From: a virus
Reading direction: 5' to 3' (one strand)
Length of the DNA: 41,864 nucleotides
IMG/VR virus record: IMGVR_UViG_3300031227_000123
Coordinates: 1 to 41,864 of that record
Below the pieces are notes generated by a model, which saw only the letters and a list, made by a program, of their open reading frames with translations, made no database searches and was not told the DNA's origin. Shown one piece after another: positions 36,997 to 41,864 of this stretch. The position numbers and the translations under genes were made by a program. How positions within the stretch are numbered: position 1 is the stretch's first letter; each line of letters opens with the position of its first letter.

Positions 36997-39738
36997 TTAG
37001 GCGAACACTAGAACACCAAAAGCGTCTTCGGGGCCGGTAGGACTATCAATCGTCAGTAGAACTTCATCTACGGAAGAGCTGTCAAGATGTCGCACCTCAA
37101 CAATGTCCGCCGCAGTGACCCCAGTAAGGTTGCCAGTAAGGTTGCCAGTAGCGATAACCTGGGCCCAGCCTCCGGCATTGATTCTGGCCTCGACATCGCC
37201 AGCCAAGGCAACGCCCAAAGAGAATGCGTACGTCCCGGTGTCTGGTGCCGTCCACGAGCTGCTCACTCCTGACGGGCTGAGTACGCCAAGCCACTCGTCG
37301 TCATCATAAGCTGACGCGGCTACTGCGGCCTCCCACATCACCTCCTGGAGGGCCCCGTAGTCCACTGCGGAGAACGTGTGAATGGTGTCCACGGCCATCT
37401 TCAACGTAGTTGGCAGTCCATCCAAGTAGCGAAGGATCTTCACGAACGCCATAGTCAGTGAGGCGGTGCCGGCGTTCCAGGCTCCAGTGTGGACTAGACT
37501 GGACCCATCATATAGCTTGAGCCGGTACTTCGTGGAATTGTTGGCTGGGAAATCGCCGTTAATGGTAGAAGCATCCGTACTGTATTGAGAATCCTCATCT
37601 TCTATTCTGTAGTCCCTGCGATTGAATGTCACGGTGACGTCACTGGTGATGGTGACACTTGCCGGATAGCCACTACTATTCCACTCGACAAATGTCGGCG
37701 GGTACGGGCGTCTCTCTCGGTAGTCCATATCAACTGATAGAGCCGTGATGCCGGCGTCACTCTCCGCAATCTGATTGCCGGTCAGGTCGAACGGCAACAG
37801 TTTAAGATCCACGTTGTAGCTAGGATCGAAGGCTTGGTCAGTTAACCTGCCGCCCGTTGCCAGGAACCACACTGGATCAGCGTTAGCGTGAGCTGCCTGG
37901 GCGGTGTCGCATAGCCCACGGTAGCATCCGCTGAACCGCAACCCACCAGTGATCTCGGCCACCGAAGTGAACGACAAAAGCTCGTCTCCAATCATAAACA
38001 GGTTGACCAAGTTGGCCCCGATATCGGCGGCTGTTGCTGCCTGTACAACCTCTGTGATGTTCATGTCCGTAGTTATGTCAATGACCGTATCGTCATTATC
38101 GACACCTCCATCAAGCTCACCGGTCCAAGTTGACCCTGAGTTAGAGCCAGCCGTGTAGTAGATACCGGACGGAGTGCCAGAACCATTCCGCTGCCGGATC
38201 TCGTAGCCGGATTCGCCTCGGCCAGTGGCGTCAGCCGCAACCCATATCCTACCTTCGGAGTATGCCGTATCTCTTCGAGCAATCGCGTACGGCTGCTCGA
38301 ACGCTAACTGGTCCGTGGCCGGGTACGGGATAAGGTTGCGAGGTGGGATCACCCACTTAGTGACATCTGAGTCGGCGAACGACGCGGCCCGCCATGAGAA
38401 CACATCCTGCACAGCATCGACAGTGATCTCCGGACTCTCCGGGCTTCCAGTGTCGATCTTCGTTATCCGGAACGGCTGGTCTGCCACGACGAAGTTGGCG
38501 AACTCCCAGGAAAACTTAAACACCTCACCAACATATGAATTCCAAAACGTTCGGTTGACCTTCATCCTCAGCTTTGCGAACGGGTAGCTGCTCGATCGGA
38601 TCTCACGCCATGCAAGCTTGTTCGCGAGAGCGTCATCACGCACACCGATGTAGGTGAAAATGACCGGCACCCTTCGACCTTGGATCTTCATGTTCGCGGA
38701 GTCGTGTGCTGGAGCATAGCCGTCAGCATAGTCATTCGCCCGTCGCTTGTACATAATGCGGACAACATTGATCGTGCCTTCCCAGCTACCCCGTGAGAAG
38801 TCCATCAGCTCAGTGACATTGGAGGTGTCCGCCTCTTTCAAACCAACCAAAGAATAGCCGTCACGAATTAGTTCGCACTTCCACTTTCCGGTAGAGGCAT
38901 CGATTCGGAAGTGACCATCGATCTGCTTCTCGACCTCTTTAAGAATGTCCTTGGCGTCCTTCTGGGTCGCCAAAATGAACGACATTCCATTACCTTCGGA
39001 GTACAGCGTTGCGGCCGCAGCCGAGAAGCTGGTGGTGTCAATGTCACCTGTTGGGTATCCGTAGCCCCAACTTGTGTCCGTGAAGATTTCATAACCGATC
39101 TCCATCGGGTTACAGTCTGCTCCATTCACCACGGAGCCAGTGCCAAGCCCAGTGGGGATGCGTTGGATCTCGAACGACCACGCCTTGATCGATGTTGACT
39201 TGCCGACGTAGCCATGTTCCAGAACACCGTAGCACATATTCCTATACGCGGGACATGGGCTCTGCTTGGTCTCCAGGTATGCGTTCTTGGCTTGCGTCTT
39301 GCTTCCGGTGTGGAAATTGAAAGTGCCAATCACATCGTTGCCGTTAATCTCAATTGGACCGTCTGTGGCCTGCGTCCCGGACCAAACCAGCTCATCACCA
39401 ACATACACGGCCTTGAGAACAGCCGGCCCGTGGCAGATGCCGAACTGAATGCCCACGTAGTAGGTATGGCCCGTCGTCACCTTCTCGGTCTTGAAGAAGT
39501 TTATCTTGATCTTTTTCTCAATCGCGTAGGTGCTAAGGTCGCCGTACCATATGACGTTTGGTCCCTTCACCAGATCCGTTCCCCAATTCAGCGGAAGGAT
39601 TCGACCCTCAGTGGCCGTAGGAAAACTGAAGTCATTCAGCGACGCCGGCCGAGCGTTCTCGATATCCGGATCTGGAGTCAGTAGCTGGCTAAGGGCGAAC
39701 GTTGCAACCCACAGAAATAGCGTGAAGAAGAAGGCCAT
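36997..39738 (-). CDS. Tail tip protein (J/TipJ-like)
   Basis: 913 residues from the ATG at 39738, 2 nt after the upstream stop; a TTG at 39786 is rejected. A hydrophobic N-terminus (MAFFFTLFLWVATFALSQLL) is followed by RILPLNWGTDLVKGPNVIWY, a strong match to siphovirus tail tip proteins. The C-terminal third is made of beta-rich modules. It likely caps the tail and takes part in host binding. Confidence 0.8.
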   Translation of the reverse strand: MAFFFTLFLWVATFALSQLLTPDPDIENARPASLNDFSFPTATEGRILPLNWGTDLVKGPNVIWYGDLSTYAIEKKIKINFFKTEKVTTGHTYYVGIQFGICHGPAVLKAVYVGDELVWSGTQATDGPIEINGNDVIGTFNFHTGSKTQAKNAYLETKQSPCPAYRNMCYGVLEHGYVGKSTSIKAWSFEIQRIPTGLGTGSVVNGADCNPMEIGYEIFTDTSWGYGYPTGDIDTTSFSAAAATLYSEGNGMSFILATQKDAKDILKEVEKQIDGHFRIDASTGKWKCELIRDGYSLVGLKEADTSNVTELMDFSRGSWEGTINVVRIMYKRRANDYADGYAPAHDSANMKIQGRRVPVIFTYIGVRDDALANKLAWREIRSSSYPFAKLRMKVNRTFWNSYVGEVFKFSWEFANFVVADQPFRITKIDTGSPESPEITVDAVQDVFSWRAASFADSDVTKWVIPPRNLIPYPATDQLAFEQPYAIARRDTAYSEGRIWVAADATGRGESGYEIRQRNGSGTPSGIYYTAGSNSGSTWTGELDGGVDNDDTVIDITTDMNITEVVQAATAADIGANLVNLFMIGDELLSFTSVAEITGGLRFSGCYRGLCDTAQAAHANADPVWFLATGGRLTDQAFDPSYNVDLKLLPFDLTGNQIAESDAGITALSVDMDYRERRPYPPTFVEWNSSGYPASVTITSDVTVTFNRRDYRIEDEDSQYSTDASTINGDFPANNSTKYRLKLYDGSSLVHTGAWNAGTASLTMAFVKILRYLDGLPTTLKMAVDTIHTFSAVDYGALQEVMWEAAVAASAYDDDEWLGVLSPSGVSSSWTAPDTGTYAFSLGVALAGDVEARINAGGWAQVIATGNLTGNLTGVTAADIVEVRHLDSSSVDEVLLTIDSPTGPEDAFGVLVFA

Positions 39739-39740
39739 TG

Positions 39741-40538
39741 TTAGAGTCCAGTTATAAAAATGTTCTTGGTTGGTACGTAGGGACAACCGCCGAAGTTTAT
39801 CTCATCGAAGAACTTGGCGGCACACGTCGCTATGGTGTGATCGCATCCGGCGTACACCGTGACATTGTTACCGAGCACATCTTCATGGAACGGCAGCACT
39901 AGAACCAGATCGTCACCATCCTGCTCCAGGATGAGTCGGTAGTCGAGAATGCCGTAGGCCAGATACCCACCGGTGGACCAGCCGTCACCCTTCGCAGCCG
40001 TCAGCCCGGCTACAGTCACCACGTTGCTGGTAATGGCCGTCACAGCGTCCTCAAACGAAAAGCTCCCGGCCGATACCTTGCAGTCCGGGTCGAATAGAAC
40101 ATTGTTGCACGCGGCCTGGAAGGTCCGCTCTGGGATCTCCTTCTTGAACGCGTCAGTCAGCGGGACGATAGATAGTGCCGACTTCGCAGCATTCTCAGTA
40201 AAGGCTACGGATCGAACCACGCCCTTATAGATGACCTGGACGTCCGTGTCGTCTGCTCGGTGCCAAGTCTGGATCGTGAGGGTCGCTGTTTGGCCCGGAG
40301 CGATGTTGGTGAATTTCAGTGGGAACGTGTGATCCCCAGGGAGCGAGATCTCCAGGTACTCCTGGCCGGTTGAGATGTTGCCGCGACTGATCGAGGTTCG
40401 ATAGAAGTTGTCCCCCAGGTAGCTGACGACCTCTTCGATAGAGTTGTGCATCCGGTAGATGGAGTTGCCCATCGCGAGAGTGTAGATCTCGATTCGGCTA
40501 CCACTTGCCTGTGATAGTTCCAGGGCTTCAAATGACAT
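39741..40538 (-). CDS. Tail protein, BR0599/DUF2163 family
   Basis: 265 residues. CNNVLFDPDCKVSAGSF and YAGCDHTIATC, then FGGCPYVPTKN, are the conserved C-terminal signature of BR0599 family proteins, found at the distal tail of siphoviruses and gene transfer agents. TAATG overlap with the upstream tail gene. Confidence 0.85.
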   Translation of the reverse strand: MSFEALELSQASGSRIEIYTLAMGNSIYRMHNSIEEVVSYLGDNFYRTSISRGNISTGQEYLEISLPGDHTFPLKFTNIAPGQTATLTIQTWHRADDTDVQVIYKGVVRSVAFTENAAKSALSIVPLTDAFKKEIPERTFQAACNNVLFDPDCKVSAGSFSFEDAVTAITSNVVTVAGLTAAKGDGWSTGGYLAYGILDYRLILEQDGDDLVLVLPFHEDVLGNNVTVYAGCDHTIATCAAKFFDEINFGGCPYVPTKNIFITGL

Positions 40539-41864
40539 TACTCATCGACCTCCTTAATCGGAACGACGCACTTACTCTGTCCTAATGCATTATAGTGTAC
40601 AACGACGATGTCGTCAACATCAAATCTGACTTTTTCCAAGAATTCTATCCGCTCAATATCACTGGGCTCGTACGTCGCCGGCCAGGAATCGTTCAGAGTA
40701 AGTTGCTCAACCGCCGAACTCACCTCCGCACTGTTCTGGATCGTCCTGGTCAGCATGGTTCCGTCCGTGAGGACCACGCGAACCACCTGCTTGGGCCAAC
40801 GCTGACGTGCGTTCACTGTATAGCCAATGTTCGCCATAGTTATGGAGAACGTCCCTATTGCCATGTCCAGCGTCGGAACGATGTCCTTCGAGAATGTCGG
40901 GATGTAGAATGACACCTGCTTACCTTGCAGGTAGTGGATGAGCTTCCGCAGCTTCCACAGCTCTTCCCGAGTGTTCGTCTTGAAGCCCTTCTTACTCTGA
41001 CGCTTGTTGTGTTCCCACGCCGACACCGGCCTGCGAACCCCGGTGAGGTTGTCGAGGACAGCTACCTTGGTACGTAATGCCTCTGTGAGCTGTCCACCGA
41101 CGATGAGGTTCGGGTCGTCCAAGAACAAGTCGCCGTCGTAGGTGCTCCATCCGGAGGCATCCGCGATATCATTGTCCGTGGGGTCCACGTGGAGTCTAAG
41201 GTTGAAGTCCTGATCGTTGTACGGCTTCTTGAGTGACGCACTGGAGGCCTCGATGTACGCGGTCATGAGTGGCATCACTTGAGCTTTCGTCGTGTAGTTG
41301 AAGCTCAGGGCCGACTCGAACGTCAGCGTCGTCGCTGTCATCGACTCGATCTTCAACGCATCGTAGGTGTACTGATCTTCTAAGACAACGGCATACCCAC
41401 CGACATAGAAGTTAGCATAGTCCGTGGTGTTGACCGTGACAGTGACATCATCCACCACACCCGCCACAACCATGAACGCCGGCTCGTGCCATGCCGGGAC
41501 CGCAACCACTCTGGACTGCCGGTCGAAGAGTATCATCTCGATGGCCCTGCGGTTCTTGCGGAATGTAGCCTCGAACAGTCCACGAGGATACTGACGATTC
41601 TGTATCCTCTGCTCTTCTCCGCTCACGGCTTCAACGATTTTCGTGTCGAAGATGAGGTGCTCGCGGAAGGGAGCCTCCGGCCGAATCGGGAGCAGTACGA
41701 TACGAGAACCTATAATCGTTACAACGTACTCCTCGCCAGTGGAGAGCACGAACGTGTACGTACTGTTGATTGTCAAGCCACCACTCCGTAGCACAGTGAT
41801 GGTGAAGGGCACGCCGTCCTGCGAGTCTATGGTGAACGGCACGGCCGGCACGCCTGAGATCTTA
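40538..41864 (-). CDS. Minor tail protein (N-terminus beyond right edge)
   Basis: The frame is open to the window edge (KISGVPAVPFTIDSQDG...), so the 5' end is missing; a GTG at 41851 is unlikely to be the start. At least 441 residues, beta-rich, without catalytic motifs. Its place before the BR0599 protein and tail tip protein marks it as a distal tail component. Confidence 0.65.
   Translation of the reverse strand, partial: KISGVPAVPFTIDSQDGVPFTITVLRSGGLTINSTYTFVLSTGEEYVVTIIGSRIVLLPIRPEAPFREHLIFDTKIVEAVSGEEQRIQNRQYPRGLFEATFRKNRRAIEMILFDRQSRVVAVPAWHEPAFMVVAGVVDDVTVTVNTTDYANFYVGGYAVVLEDQYTYDALKIESMTATTLTFESALSFNYTTKAQVMPLMTAYIEASSASLKKPYNDQDFNLRLHVDPTDNDIADASGWSTYDGDLFLDDPNLIVGGQLTEALRTKVAVLDNLTGVRRPVSAWEHNKRQSKKGFKTNTREELWKLRKLIHYLQGKQVSFYIPTFSKDIVPTLDMAIGTFSITMANIGYTVNARQRWPKQVVRVVLTDGTMLTRTIQNSAEVSSAVEQLTLNDSWPATYEPSDIERIEFLEKVRFDVDDIVVVHYNALGQSKCVVPIKEVDE

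Overview
The window is a stretch of a double-stranded DNA bacteriophage genome, or a prophage or phage-plasmid. Essentially every gene lies on the minus strand, so transcription runs from position 41864 towards 1. Genes are short and tightly packed, and many are joined by ATGA, GTGA, TAATG or TGATG stop/start overlaps. Bacterial sigma-70-type promoters (TTGnnn, 16-17 bp, TATACT) and Shine-Dalgarno sites are present, so the host is a bacterium using its own RNA polymerase. The tail proteins (BR0599/DUF2163 type and a J/TipJ-like tail tip protein) point to a siphovirus. I cannot name the host. No integrase, terminase, capsid or portal gene lies in the window.

Layout in transcription order. 41864-36997: tail genes (minor tail protein cut by the right edge, BR0599-like protein, tail tip protein). 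36912-32439: a small membrane protein, a dATP/dGTP diphosphohydrolase-like protein, a HAD-type deoxynucleotidase, a metallophosphoesterase with an N-terminal helix-turn-helix, a membrane protein, an HExxH protein and two small proteins of unknown role. 32442-20266: the replication block, with an SNF2 helicase interrupted by an intein in its Walker A motif, two likely DNA-binding accessory proteins behind a duplicated promoter, a tRNA-like element, a NUMOD4/HNH endonuclease, an SF1 RecD/Dda-like helicase, a family A DNA polymerase, a VRR-NUC nuclease, an HNH endonuclease and a primase-SF3 helicase. 20252-8683: many small accessory genes, including a trypsin-like serine protease with a membrane anchor, a SprT-like metalloprotein, a dimeric dUTPase, an RtcB ligase fragment, zinc-ribbon proteins and a cluster of tRNA-like elements (about 14946-15323). 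7743-5538: a cassette of eight very small genes plus a DUF7178-like protein. 4984-1669: a BCS1-like AAA ATPase, an HD-domain protein, a PD-(D/E)XK-like protein and small genes. 1603-1: two small genes and a beta-helix adhesin with a 57-bp (19-residue) tandem repeat, cut by the left edge.

The most unusual feature is a two-motif repeat system. The 9-mer TTATCGGAC (usually preceded by A or G) occurs at least 24 times by eye, against about 0.3 expected. It forms two dense arrays (5045-5495 and 7862-8081) bracketing the small-gene cassette, with further single copies at 6128, 10940 and 36835 and two more inside the serine protease gene. A second motif, RACCCACCYY, forms an eight-copy array at 8054-8197 with start-to-start spacings of 11, 21, 31, 11, 21, 31 and 11 bp, that is one, two and three helical turns. 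Next to it lie inverted repeats and a stretch of about 80% AT. Together 7862-8500 looks like a replication origin, a centromere-like site or a repressor/stoperator centre. Both motifs recur together inside the protease gene, again with a 21-bp spacing.
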